From Hyalangium ruber (GTDB lineage Bacteria > Myxococcota > Myxococcia > Myxococcales > Myxococcaceae), in assembly GCF_034259325.1 (NCBI RefSeq), contig NZ_JAXIVS010000020.1:1-64000 (forward strand): DNA of 64,000 nt. Direction: 5' to 3'. The position numbers were made by a program, and so were the translations under genes. The notes under the pieces are model-generated. The model was not told the DNA's origin, did no database searches, and saw nothing but the letters and a program-made list of their open reading frames with translations. Below, one piece after another: positions 9,070 to 18,405 of this stretch (the stretch's first letter is position 1; each line of letters starts with the position of its first letter).

Positions 9070-9263
9070 ACGTCTCCTGGGAGTTGAAACAAGGGCCCTG
9101 GAATTGTCGTGGCGCCTCTCACTGAGTTGCTCCGGATTTCCCAAACTCTGGGGAATCGAGACCACTGCCTTCGGGTGCGCGGCGCTATCCGAGGCACGCG
9201 TGCGAGTTCATCCTTCTGTGGCTCTCCCGCCAGATGACGCCTACGCTTCCCATGGAGGCAGGC
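9070..9263. promoter_or_regulatory. Divergent intergenic region between wall hydrolase and toxin-like genes
   Basis: This 194-base gap must hold the promoters of both the minus-strand hydrolase (start 9069, AGGAG) and the plus-strand aegerolysin/P47-like gene (start 9264, GGAGG). I see no clear sigma-54 or sigma-70 element. The shared control region makes joint regulation possible but does not show it. Confidence 0.4.
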
Positions 9264-11108
9264 ATGTCGGCACGAGACGCATACATCACCATCCACAACA
9301 ACACCGGCTACACGTTGACGAATCTCAAGACCCCGGATCCAACGGACGGTGTCTTCACCAGCAAGCCGGCCAGCAGCATCAGCCACGGAAGCTCCAGCAA
9401 GTTCGAGGTCTCCAAGTCAAGTGACGCCTCGGACCATGGCCCGGAGGGCTACCTCACCTACCAGTTCGTATCTCAGGGCGTCACCTACACGGTGCAGGTG
9501 AATTGGAACTTCCCCAACAACAACGCCACGGGGGCGACCTACTGGATCAGCGGGGACAGCCGGGTCCAAAGCCCGTCATCCACGGTGAACCACGATGTGG
9601 GGGATCACACGCAGAACATCGACGCCTACGTCGAGTTCAACGCCTCCCCGATGAACAACTGGGACGTCGTGCTCGCGATGACCCAGACCACGCTGAACAA
9701 CCAGATCCTGTACCTGTTCCAGAACGGCTACCTGAACAAGGCTATCAGCGAGACCACTTCGAGCGGCACACTGCAGATCGACACCCTGAACGCGCCCTCG
9801 GTGCAGATCACCCAGACGGCCAACACCGTCACGCTGACGCTGCCCGTGCGCAAGGGGAGTGTGACGCCCAGCGGGTCCTCCAGCACGGATCTCGGAGGCT
9901 ACACCCTCACCGTGACCGCGAAGGTCAGCGCGCTCACGCTGAGCTCGGCCGGCCAGGTGCTGATGCCCGAGGAGGCCGCGGCCCAGGTCGCCCAATATCA
10001 AGGGGTCGGACTGTCGGTGCTGGCGCTCTTCATCGATCTGCAGCAGGCCAGCCCCACCGGGCTGAGCATCACCAAGGGCAGCACGGCCATCACGGACAGC
10101 AGCGTGCTCCACACCGTCGCCGCCGGGCTCGCGGCCTGGGGCGCCTCGAGCGCAGACAGCCGGTGGGCGCTGAGCCTCCTGGGCAGCTCGCCGCATCCCA
10201 CCCCCGCGCAGAGCCCGCTGCCAGGGCTGATCCCCACCAGCTCCAGCTTCTCGACGACCTGGTACAGCGCCAACCCGGCGCTCTCCACGCTCAACATTCT
10301 GATGATGCTCAACGGCAATGTGGCCTCGGCCAAGAACCTGACCAGCTTCTCGCCGCTGATCACCGATACCAATGTCTGGATCTTCCAGAAGATCGACAAC
10401 TCCGCCTTCGGGAAGAACTACATCGAGGCGGCGGTGCTGCCGACCCTTCAGCAGGACCTGGGAGCCACCAGCGTCAAATGGGGCCAGTACTCCAGCACCT
10501 ACTGGAACATCAGCTACACGAAGGACAACAGCGCCCACAACAGCGGGAAGGGCGACAAGACCGTCGAGGACAACGAGGCGGACTACTACACGCTCAACAG
10601 CGCGTTGATCAATTGCGACGTGAACCTGCTCGGCACGAGCCTGGCCCTGAAGGTGTACGTCTGGTCCAACCTCGAGTCGAAGACGACCAAGTATCCGCTC
10701 TTCGGCGCGAGCTGGCTGCCCATCCTGGTCAACGACACCACGGACACCGCCTCCGAGACCGTGGTGTTCGACTTCTCCACCAACGCTCAAGGTCAGCTCG
10801 TTCTGGCGCTCCGTGCGGGATATCCCACCAAGAGCAAGGGGCAGCCCACCTCGAAGACCGGCTCGGTGCAGTCGGTGATCAACTGGACGAAGGACAAGCT
10901 GGGGATCGACAACAACTTCGCGGACGTCAGCAAGATTCAGCAGAACCTGGTCAACAGCTTGAACAACGATAAGGTCCACACCGCGGTCTCGGCGGTGGGC
11001 GCGCTGGACAGCGTCCTGGTGTTGCCCGCTGGCAACGTCTACACGTACTCGCACATTCAGCTCGACAGCAATTCGAACATCACGCTGTCTCTGACGCCGC
11101 GCACCTGA
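9264..11108 (+). CDS. Aegerolysin-like domain fused to P47/OrfX-like (TULIP) protein
   Basis: 614 residues from ATG at 9264 (GGAGG five bases upstream; the frame is open 10 codons earlier). No signal peptide. Residues 1-125 resemble an aegerolysin beta-sandwich: DAYITIHNNTGYTLTNLK, a DASDHGPEGYLTYQF segment, and a Trp/Pro-rich VNWNFPNNN...TYWISG patch like the membrane-binding face of that family. From residue 130 the pattern NNWDVVLAMTQTTLNNQIL, LPVRKGSV, DLGGYTLTVTAKV and later AFGKNYIEAAVLPTLQQDL recalls clostridial P47 proteins, which fold as lipid-binding tubular TULIP domains in botulinum and related toxin clusters. It precedes the 1182-residue gene by 33 bases, so they form an operon. 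Both family assignments rest on eye-level motif likeness, not on a search. Other options: an unrelated beta-rich surface protein. Confidence 0.5.
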   Translation: MSARDAYITIHNNTGYTLTNLKTPDPTDGVFTSKPASSISHGSSSKFEVSKSSDASDHGPEGYLTYQFVSQGVTYTVQVNWNFPNNNATGATYWISGDSRVQSPSSTVNHDVGDHTQNIDAYVEFNASPMNNWDVVLAMTQTTLNNQILYLFQNGYLNKAISETTSSGTLQIDTLNAPSVQITQTANTVTLTLPVRKGSVTPSGSSSTDLGGYTLTVTAKVSALTLSSAGQVLMPEEAAAQVAQYQGVGLSVLALFIDLQQASPTGLSITKGSTAITDSSVLHTVAAGLAAWGASSADSRWALSLLGSSPHPTPAQSPLPGLIPTSSSFSTTWYSANPALSTLNILMMLNGNVASAKNLTSFSPLITDTNVWIFQKIDNSAFGKNYIEAAVLPTLQQDLGATSVKWGQYSSTYWNISYTKDNSAHNSGKGDKTVEDNEADYYTLNSALINCDVNLLGTSLALKVYVWSNLESKTTKYPLFGASWLPILVNDTTDTASETVVFDFSTNAQGQLVLALRAGYPTKSKGQPTSKTGSVQSVINWTKDKLGIDNNFADVSKIQQNLVNSLNNDKVHTAVSAVGALDSVLVLPAGNVYTYSHIQLDSNSNITLSLTPRT

Positions 11109-11141
11109 GCCTTTCCCACGCACTCTCCTCGAGGAACATCC

Positions 11142-14100
11142 ATGGCCACCAGCCTTCAACTTCCTGTCAGTGTCAGCGTCTCCGGCGAGTTGATGACCAA
11201 CTACCTGACGGGCAGCGCAGTGGACTCGAGAGAGCCCTTCAGCGTCGTGCTCGACAGCGTCGGCGAGCCTCTGCTGCTATCACTGGGCGCGGCAGCCGAT
11301 GATGCGCAGCGACTGGAGTTCTACGCCCTGCTGCGCGACACGACGGTCCCGACGGGCTGGAAGCGCCTCACCCTGAGCCCGGTCAGCGGCGCGTCCGTGC
11401 AGGTGATGCAGGCGAGCCAGGGGCCGGACGGCAGCATCGTGCTCGTCGCCGCGGTGCAGGATGGCAGCGGCAGCCAGCTCTTCGTGAGCCACCCGCTGCC
11501 CGCCGACACCAGCGCGTCCGCCTGGTCGAGCCTCGACACCCTCTGGGCCGCGCGACCCGGCGGCCCGGCGGGCTGTCCGGTCCAGCGGGTGCTCATCGGG
11601 GACCATCGGCCCGGAGAGCTGGCGCCCATGGTGGTCGTCGAGGTGCAGAACGGCTCGACGGTGGACCGCTACTTCGTCAACGCCAACCCGGATACGACCG
11701 ACGCGCTCTGGTCTCCCTATCACCTGCCGGAGGATCAGGCGGCGGTGCTGGACGTGGCCATCGGTCGTATGAATCTAGGAGCGCCGCGCCGCGGGACGTA
11801 TACCCTGTACAAGAAGGTCGACGGCACCCTGCAGATCAGCTTCGCGCCGGTGGGAGAGACGCGTTACGGCCAACCGCTGGCGCCGAAGACCTTCGCCGCG
11901 CCCGCCAACGCGGGCTGTCTGGCCGTCTTCCCGGACGAGAGCGCCGCGGGCTGCTCCGTGCTCTTCGTCGGCGGCACGGGCGTGTTCACGTACGATGTCG
12001 CCGCCCAGGAGAAGGGCAAGCCCGCCGCCACCGCGCTGGGAGAGACGGCCTCGGTGACGGGCATCCGGCAACTGCTGGTGCGCGGGCAGGCCGAGCAGCT
12101 CCGGCTGTGGGCGTTGACGGCCGATCAAGTGCTCTACTCGCTGACGGGCCCGCTGAGCCTGAGCGGCTGGAGCCCAGCGCTCTCGCTGCGCACCAACGTG
12201 GCGCAGATGGCGGCGCTCGACAACCGCACGCGGCGCTCGGATGAGCTCTTCGCGGTCAGCTCCGCCACCACGCCCACGATCATGCACCTGTGGCTGGATC
12301 CCTCCACCAGCCTCTGGACGGAAGGGGACCTGCCGGCGCCTGACACGGGCAGCACGCAGAGCTTCCCGTGCTACACCACCGTCATCCGCTTCGTGGACGC
12401 CCTGGGTATGCCGGCCGCCAACCAGCAGGTGCGGCTCAGCGCGTCCCAGTGGGTCTATGCGACGGTCAACGGATACGACAAGACGCTGGCCGGGGGCACC
12501 GACAACGCCATCACCGTCAACACCGACGGGATGGGGACGCTCACCCTCATCAACAAGGTCTCGCTGCTGGCCACGCCTGTCTTCCAGGTGACGGCCGACT
12601 TCCTCAGCGCGCCCGTGGTGGCGGATCCCTCCGCGAACCTGCGCGCCCGTCTGGCCCAGCAGCTCTCCGGCAAGAACCTGTCGGACATCACCCTGCCGGA
12701 CGGCACGAAGCTGGTGCCCGACGGGGTGGACCCGGGCACGCTCTCGGTGGTGCAGGATGGCATCAACCAGCTCCTCTCCCTGACGAGCTCGGTGCCCGCC
12801 GATGGCACTCCCGCCGACACGGGCACGGCCTCCAGCGCGAGCACCTCCCAGGTGAGCATGCGCGTGCGGAGGGGGCCTCCCACGCTGCAGCTCGGGGTGG
12901 TCGGCAACACGCTGCAGAAGCTGGATGACGCGGTGGACGCGGTGGTCTGCGCCGCGGGAGACGTCATTCAAACCTGCATCAACGGCATCGAGACGGTGGT
13001 GGGCTACACCCTCCGCGCGGTGGAGAAGGCCTGGGAGTTCGTGGTGCAGGTCGGCGAGCAGGTGATCAGCTTCGTCATCCGCACCCTCTCGGACATCCTG
13101 AGCGCGCTGACCTGGCTCTTCCAGGAGATCGGCGTGCTGATCGACAAGCTGATCACCTGGCTGGGCTTCCTGTTCGACTGGGACGACATCCTGGTCACGC
13201 ACAAGGTGCTCAGCAATCTGGCCATCCAGGCGTCCGGAGCGCTGGGCGCCGGCATGAGCGCGGCCAAGGACTCGATTGACGCGTTCTTCGACCAACTCCT
13301 CGACCAATTCAGCCAGGCGCGCGAGGCGGTGCTCACCTCCGCCGGCGCCACGTCCTTCACCCAGGCGGTCACTCAGAGCAAGACCCAGAGTCCACCGCAG
13401 GCCCAGGCGGGCAACGACACGCTCTACAACACCCCGGGGGGGAGCTTCGCGTTCTATCAGCTCCAATACGGGGGAGTGGCGGGCATGTCCACTCCCGCCA
13501 CGGGTGAGCTGAGCCAGCTCGTGCAGGATGCGTTCTCCGCCATCGCCACCCTGCTGCAGGAGTCGTACGACATCCTGAAGACCACCTGGGAGGATCTGCT
13601 GGCGGTCCTGCAAGGAGACAACCCCACCCTGGGCGAGGTGCTCGGGGTGATCACCGTGGACGTGCTCGGCGGGCTGGTGGCCATCGTCAAGCAGATCGTC
13701 GACACGGTGTTCTCGGTGTTCGGCGACGTCATCGACTTCGTGATGGGTGCGCTCAGCGCCCCGGTGGACATTCCGCTGATCTCGGGGCTGTACAAGCTCA
13801 TCGCCGGGGGGAGCCAGCTGTCGGTGCTGGATGGGTTCGCGCTGCTGCTCGCGATCCCGGTCACCATCGTCTACAAGGTCATGGCCGGAGAGGCGCCCTT
13901 CGCGAACGGCACCTATGGGCTCGACACCATGACGTGGCAGCAGCTCCAGGCCACGCTGGGGAAGCACACCAGCCTCCAGCGCTCCACGGCCCAGCTACGG
14001 AGCAGCGGCCAGGACAAACCGGAGCTTCAGCTCTACAGCGTCGTGGGCGGAACCGTCTCGTTGATCGCCACGGAGTGCAACGCCCTCCTCTTCCCGCTCG

Positions 14101-14690
14101 CGACGGCGGCGGAGAAGGGGGGGATGCCGGCTGCCGCGGCGATGCTGTGCCTGATCCGGGCCTCGATCAATGGCATCGGCCTGGGTGGCTCGGTCCCCTA
14201 CGACGACTCTCTCACCGAGCAGCGCATCGATCGGTCGATGTGGATGCTCAATGGGCTCGAGACCTTCACCTTTGGCACCCTCGCCGGATGGGACTGCAAG
14301 CGGGTCGAGAACCGCGACATCTGGACCCCGGGGCAGCACGAGATGGCCGAGGGCTACTCAGAGGTGCTCGGCCGGGTGGACGCGGGGATGTGCGTGGTCA
14401 TCGGCCTGGCCGGCCTGGGCTGCGACACCTACAGCTTCTACCTGGAGGCCAACAGCACGGAGGACAAGCTGTCGAACCCTGTCTTCGCCTGGTACTACGA
14501 GAAGCTTTTCTCCAACTACTTCGGAGACGTCGGCGTAGCGGCCGAGGGAGCCGCCACCTTCATGAAGGATCCGGTGGTCGAGGTCCCCACGCTGGCCGTC
14601 GCGGTCGTCACCAATCTCCTCAGCTTCGGGCTGGACCTCGCCCGGCTCGGCGAGGCCATCGTGGAGGACTACGTCTACCAGGGGCGGTGA
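11142..14690 (+). CDS. Large protein of unknown function with propeller-like front and helical, hydrophobic back half
   Basis: 1182 residues; ATG preceded by GAGGAA. No signal peptide. Residues 1-420 are beta-rich with repeated phrases that read like propeller blades (GEPLLLSLGAAA, DGSIVLVAAVQDGSG, RLWALTADQVLYSLTGPLSL). Residues 420-520 contain an Ig-like segment. Residues 590-740 are long amphipathic helices (VVGYTLRAVEKAWEFVVQVG, VISFVIRTLSDILSALTWLF) and residues 830-920 are strongly hydrophobic (VLGGLVAIVKQIVDTVFSVF, FALLLAIPVTIVYKVM). The C-terminal 250 residues have several Cys residues and Trp-rich helices. Helices of this kind in a protein without signal peptide suggest membrane insertion after release, as in alpha-helical pore-forming toxins, but no family is recognised. 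It is translated just after the aegerolysin/P47-like gene, its likely partner. Confidence 0.75.
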   Translation: MATSLQLPVSVSVSGELMTNYLTGSAVDSREPFSVVLDSVGEPLLLSLGAAADDAQRLEFYALLRDTTVPTGWKRLTLSPVSGASVQVMQASQGPDGSIVLVAAVQDGSGSQLFVSHPLPADTSASAWSSLDTLWAARPGGPAGCPVQRVLIGDHRPGELAPMVVVEVQNGSTVDRYFVNANPDTTDALWSPYHLPEDQAAVLDVAIGRMNLGAPRRGTYTLYKKVDGTLQISFAPVGETRYGQPLAPKTFAAPANAGCLAVFPDESAAGCSVLFVGGTGVFTYDVAAQEKGKPAATALGETASVTGIRQLLVRGQAEQLRLWALTADQVLYSLTGPLSLSGWSPALSLRTNVAQMAALDNRTRRSDELFAVSSATTPTIMHLWLDPSTSLWTEGDLPAPDTGSTQSFPCYTTVIRFVDALGMPAANQQVRLSASQWVYATVNGYDKTLAGGTDNAITVNTDGMGTLTLINKVSLLATPVFQVTADFLSAPVVADPSANLRARLAQQLSGKNLSDITLPDGTKLVPDGVDPGTLSVVQDGINQLLSLTSSVPADGTPADTGTASSASTSQVSMRVRRGPPTLQLGVVGNTLQKLDDAVDAVVCAAGDVIQTCINGIETVVGYTLRAVEKAWEFVVQVGEQVISFVIRTLSDILSALTWLFQEIGVLIDKLITWLGFLFDWDDILVTHKVLSNLAIQASGALGAGMSAAKDSIDAFFDQLLDQFSQAREAVLTSAGATSFTQAVTQSKTQSPPQAQAGNDTLYNTPGGSFAFYQLQYGGVAGMSTPATGELSQLVQDAFSAIATLLQESYDILKTTWEDLLAVLQGDNPTLGEVLGVITVDVLGGLVAIVKQIVDTVFSVFGDVIDFVMGALSAPVDIPLISGLYKLIAGGSQLSVLDGFALLLAIPVTIVYKVMAGEAPFANGTYGLDTMTWQQLQATLGKHTSLQRSTAQLRSSGQDKPELQLYSVVGGTVSLIATECNALLFPLATAAEKGGMPAAAAMLCLIRASINGIGLGGSVPYDDSLTEQRIDRSMWMLNGLETFTFGTLAGWDCKRVENRDIWTPGQHEMAEGYSEVLGRVDAGMCVVIGLAGLGCDTYSFYLEANSTEDKLSNPVFAWYYEKLFSNYFGDVGVAAEGAATFMKDPVVEVPTLAVAVVTNLLSFGLDLARLGEAIVEDYVYQGR

Positions 14691-14730
14691 GCGGACCGTA
14701 GCGGCCGAACAGCCACTGGCGGGGCGCGGC

Positions 14731-16452
14731 TCAGCGCTTCAGCTCGTCGTAGGAGGGCACGGCGCGCCAGCTGCCTTGCGGCAGTTTGGAGCGGACGCCG
14801 CGATCCTTCGTGACGGAGCTGTCGACCCGCTGGGTCGTCAGCTCCGCGCCGTCCCACTTCCACTCGACGATGTGCTCCCCCTCTTCCTCCTTGGGGAACA
14901 GCATGATGCGGACCGTCCCATCCTCACTCTGCGTAGGCGTGCTCCAGTACCAGCGCGACTCGTCGTAATCGGAGGAGAGGACCACCTGCTGCTCCATCCG
15001 CTTCTCCGTCAGGCGCGTGAGCTTCAGCACCGTGGAGCACCCGCCCATGTGGCAGCCCGGGCCCTCATCACTCAGGAAGACGTCCGTGCCCTCGCGGGTG
15101 CGCAGCCGCAGGGTGGCCTCGCCCAGCGTGGGGCTGTTGGTGGGGTAGTAGCGAAGCTGCTTCCACTGTCCCTTCACGTGCGCCAGCAGCACCCGTCGGC
15201 CGAAGGTGCCGCGGGTGACGCCGGAGAACTCGTAGCCCTCGCACCCATCGAGCGCGACGAGGGCCTCCTTGCGTTCGGGCTCGAGAAAGGAGCCCATCGC
15301 CACCCCGCTGAAGGTGGGCGCGCCCACATCGCCCGCGGGGAAGGCCAGCGGGCAGCGAGGGCAGACGAGCAGATCCTTCTCCGCCCCCTGGGGACGCTCG
15401 AGGACGGGCTCCACGCCGCACACCGCGCGCATCAGCTCGAGAGGATCCTCGCTCGCTTCCGTGCCCTCCGTGGCCGGTGCGCTCGGGTTCAGCCCCGCGC
15501 ACGCGACGAGCAGGCCCCGGCGGCAGGCCGTGGCCGCGTAGGCCTCGGCGGCCTTGGGGTTGGGGGGAAGAGTCGAGGCGAGCCGGCGCGACTCCGCCAG
15601 GCATGCCTGGCTGTCTCCCAGCTCGCATGCGGCCGAGCAGTCTCCGGCGTCGCAGGCGCGCTTGGCGAGCGCCTTCGCGGGCTGGGCGCCCTTGAACCAG
15701 CCACGCAGTCCCCCGCGTGCGAGCGACAGACAGGCCGCGGCCACACCTCCCTCGCAGGCCTTCGTCTCGAGTTCCTGGACACCCTTCAGCTCGGGCTTCT
15801 CCGCCTTCAGCAGCGCTTGCGCGACGAGGTGACACGCCGAGGCCACACCTTTGTCGCAAGCCCCGCGGCACGCGTCCTGCTCAGAGCCCTTCGACGCCAC
15901 ACACAGGCTCTCGCATTCGCGCTGTCCCCCAGAGCGACACCCTCCCTGAATGAGCTCGAGGGCGCGGCTGTACTCCTCGCGCTGCTCCGGTGTTGCCGCG
16001 AGGACGTCCAGCGTCTGGACGATGCGAACAGCCCGCTCCGTGCATGAGGCTTTGTGACCGAGGGTACACGCCTTGTCCTCGAGTTCCCGTGCGCGCGCCG
16101 CGTCGGTGGGAGTGCGGGCGAGGAGGGAGGCAGCTCCCGAGCAACCTTCCGCGAGCTGGGCATCGCAGGTGCGCGAGAAGAGCTTCAGCGCCTCGGCCTC
16201 GTTCTTCGGCGTGCCCAGGCCTTCGGCGTGGAGGCTGCCCAGGCGGAGGCAGCTCGTGAGGGCTTCCTTCTCACAGGCGCGCTGGTAGAGCTTGAACGCC
16301 TCCTCGGGCTGTTTCTCGGCCTCGGCCTGCCGTGCCTTCGCTTCGAGCTTGGGGCCGCTGTCGCATGCCGCACTGGTGGCCAACAGGAGCATCCACAGCA
16401 CACTGTGAAACCACTGCCGGACACATCCTCGAGGGCCGAACTGGGTGCGCAC
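14731..16452 (-). CDS. Sel1-like-repeat lipoprotein, Cys-rich
   Basis: 573 residues from GTG at 16452; the frame extends to a TTG at 16530 that overlaps the upstream stop, so the start is uncertain. MLLLATSAACDSG gives a lipobox with Cys30. Residues 40-310 contain paired-Cys helical repeats of the Sel1/Hcp type (LYQRACEKEALTSCLRLGSL, LFSRTCDAQLAEGCSGAASL, RACDAGDCSAACELGDSQAC), a solenoid used for protein binding. The C-terminal half (about 330-573) lacks repeats and holds a CPRCP motif and beta-rich segments. It probably sits at the periplasmic face of a membrane. It lies downstream of the small DUF3592-like gene on the same strand. Confidence 0.75.
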   Translation of the reverse strand: MRTQFGPRGCVRQWFHSVLWMLLLATSAACDSGPKLEAKARQAEAEKQPEEAFKLYQRACEKEALTSCLRLGSLHAEGLGTPKNEAEALKLFSRTCDAQLAEGCSGAASLLARTPTDAARARELEDKACTLGHKASCTERAVRIVQTLDVLAATPEQREEYSRALELIQGGCRSGGQRECESLCVASKGSEQDACRGACDKGVASACHLVAQALLKAEKPELKGVQELETKACEGGVAAACLSLARGGLRGWFKGAQPAKALAKRACDAGDCSAACELGDSQACLAESRRLASTLPPNPKAAEAYAATACRRGLLVACAGLNPSAPATEGTEASEDPLELMRAVCGVEPVLERPQGAEKDLLVCPRCPLAFPAGDVGAPTFSGVAMGSFLEPERKEALVALDGCEGYEFSGVTRGTFGRRVLLAHVKGQWKQLRYYPTNSPTLGEATLRLRTREGTDVFLSDEGPGCHMGGCSTVLKLTRLTEKRMEQQVVLSSDYDESRWYWSTPTQSEDGTVRIMLFPKEEEGEHIVEWKWDGAELTTQRVDSSVTKDRGVRSKLPQGSWRAVPSYDELKR

Positions 16453-16526
16453 CTCGCCATTACACGCGACACATTCGTGCCGCTCAAGGACGCGATCGGG
16501 CGTGGGCTCAGCGAGAGCGGACCTTC

Positions 16527-16946
16527 TCAATAGCCGCGCTTCCGGACCGCGAGCGCGCCGGCCAGGAAGAGGGCCCCCATCAGCATCAGGCAGCCAGACA
16601 AGGTCCAGAGCTGCCCGGAGTCCCTATAGCGCGCGGTTCCGGCCGGATCGTACGGCTTGTAGAGAACCTCCACGGTTGTCCCCGGCGGATGGCGGCCAGG
16701 TTGTCCATAGTAGAGGGTGGTGGTGTGCACGATGCCGTCCAGATCCGAGAACTCGACCACCTCCGGGTGGCCCTTGAACATGCGGTACTGGCCGCTTCCT
16801 CGGCTGCTCGCGGTGACCACTACGGCGTGCGCCTGCTCGGCGTTCAAGACGAACGACGCGGTGCGGAGGAAATCAAAGCCCCCAATCGCCAGGCAGCAAA
16901 CGGCGAGGACGACCGTGATCCGGAAACGAGTCTCAAGAGAAGCCAC
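16527..16946 (-). CDS. DUF3592-like membrane protein
   Basis: 139 residues from GTG at 16946 (the frame opens 25 codons earlier but that part is not protein-like). One membrane helix near the N-terminus (ITVVLAVCCLAIGGF) and one at the C-terminus (LWTLSGCLMLMGALFLAGAL) flank a beta-rich soluble part with YYGQPGRHPPGTTVEVLYKP and YDPAGTARYRD. The motif PPGTxVxVxYxPxDPxxAR is the hallmark of DUF3592. Function is unknown for the family. Probably co-transcribed with the Sel1-like lipoprotein gene downstream. Confidence 0.75.
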   Translation of the reverse strand: MASLETRFRITVVLAVCCLAIGGFDFLRTASFVLNAEQAHAVVVTASSRGSGQYRMFKGHPEVVEFSDLDGIVHTTTLYYGQPGRHPPGTTVEVLYKPYDPAGTARYRDSGQLWTLSGCLMLMGALFLAGALAVRKRGY

Positions 16947-17074
16947 GGAAAAAAGATAGCCGCCCGTCACTCGCGGAGGAACGGAAAGAGAACGCCGCGC
17001 AGCACACCCGCCCTCCTGCACTCGTCAGCAGCTCTCCTCTTCCTCTCTGCTCTCCCTCCTCCTCATTCAGCAAG

Positions 17075-17112
17075 ACGCCCTCCTCTGAGCACTTCCGCTC
17101 GGAGGAGGGCGT
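17075..17112. other. Perfect 11-bp inverted repeat
   Basis: ACGCCCTCCTC at 17075-17085 pairs with GAGGAGGGCGT at 17102-17112 around a 16-base loop. It lies between the divergent DUF3592-like and kelch genes, about 55 bases before the kelch start. No T-run follows on either strand, so it is a poor terminator; an operator or a leader hairpin fits better. Confidence 0.35.
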
Positions 17113-17166
17113 AGTACTGTCCCCCCAAACGGTGGGCCGGCCGTTCGTCAGTTCGCGAGGTGCAGG

Positions 17167-18300
17167 ATGAACGCTGGGGCCCGCTGTTGGATTCTCGTCG
17201 CCGGAGTGCTGGGAGCGCTGTGGGGTTGTGGAGAGTCGTCGTCCGCGCAGGGGGGACGCCCGAGCGAGCCGGAGGTTCCCGAGCGAGCCGCGAGCTGGAC
17301 GGTGAGCAGCAACCCGCGCCTGCCGACAACCCACCTCACGTCGGTGCTGCTGCCCTCAGGCAAGGTGCTCGTCGCCGGCGGAGACACCGCGGAGCTGTAT
17401 GACCCGGAGCGGGACAGCTGGACCGCCACGGGCCGCCTGCTCGAGCCGCGCCGCGAGTACACGATGAGCCTGCTGCCCTCGGGCAAGGTGCTCGTCGCCG
17501 GGGGCGTCAGCGTGGCTTCGAACGCGGTCCTCGCCAGCGCGGAGCTGTACGAGCCCTCCACGGGCACCTGGAGCGCCACGGGCAGCATGACCCACCCGCG
17601 CCACTGGCACGCCGCCGCCGCGCTGCCCTCGGGCCAGGTGCTCGTCGCGGGAGGAGACGATGGAACGGGGATGATGGGCCAGCCGGGAGAGCTGGTCCTC
17701 GCCGAGCGCTACGACCCGGCGACGGGGACCTGGACTCCGGTGGCCTCCATGACCGACCGCCGCGCCAAACACACCGCCACCGCGCTGCCCTCGGGCCAGG
17801 TGCTCGTCGTGGCCGGATGGGTCCAAGGGTATGGCAAGGGCAACGGAGTCATCGCCAGCGCGGAGCTCTACGACCCGGCCCTGGATACCTGGACCCGCAT
17901 TCCCGCGGGAGGGCGCTTCAATCACACCGCGACCCTGCTGCCTTCCGGCAAGGTGCTCGTCGTCGGCGGGATGGGCTTCACCAACCCGGTCACCCAGGTG
18001 GAGCTCTTCGACGCGGCGCTGAACACCTGGGCCGACGTGGCCAGCCTGCCCGCGGCGCAGCTCTTTCCCGTCACCAGCGTGCTGCCCAACGGCAAGGTGC
18101 TCGTCGCGGGAGAATGGGCCGTCGTGGGCTCCCACGCGCAGGTGTACGACCCCGCGACGGACACCTGGGCCCAGACCGCCGACCTGAACCGGCCCCGGGC
18201 CGTCGCCAGCTCCGGCGCCACGCTGCTGCCCAACGGCAAGGTGCTCGTCGTCGGAGGCGCGGCGGACGCGGAGCTGTACGACCCGGGCACGTCTCCTTAA
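17167..18300 (+). CDS. Kelch-repeat lipoprotein
   Basis: 377 residues, ATG after GAGGTGCAGG. Signal with lipobox ALWGC. The mature part is a kelch propeller with about six repeats carrying LLPSGKVLVAGG and AELYDPxTxTWTATGSM, the double-Gly and spaced Tyr/Trp typical of kelch blades. Such proteins are very numerous in myxobacteria and are thought to sit on the outer surface; their ligands are unknown. Single transcription unit with no enzyme domain attached. Confidence 0.88.
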   Translation: MNAGARCWILVAGVLGALWGCGESSSAQGGRPSEPEVPERAASWTVSSNPRLPTTHLTSVLLPSGKVLVAGGDTAELYDPERDSWTATGRLLEPRREYTMSLLPSGKVLVAGGVSVASNAVLASAELYEPSTGTWSATGSMTHPRHWHAAAALPSGQVLVAGGDDGTGMMGQPGELVLAERYDPATGTWTPVASMTDRRAKHTATALPSGQVLVVAGWVQGYGKGNGVIASAELYDPALDTWTRIPAGGRFNHTATLLPSGKVLVVGGMGFTNPVTQVELFDAALNTWADVASLPAAQLFPVTSVLPNGKVLVAGEWAVVGSHAQVYDPATDTWAQTADLNRPRAVASSGATLLPNGKVLVVGGAADAELYDPGTSP

Positions 18301-18405
18301 GAGACGGCTCCCCCAAGTTCGACTTGTTCGCCTGCGTGGGGTGGGGAGCTGTCCTGCTGGACAGCCGCGCCGGCTTCCTCCGGAACCCGAAGCAGCTCGT
18401 GGGAC

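Noticed and set aside
17075-17112. Terminator
   Set aside because: No T-run follows on either strand.
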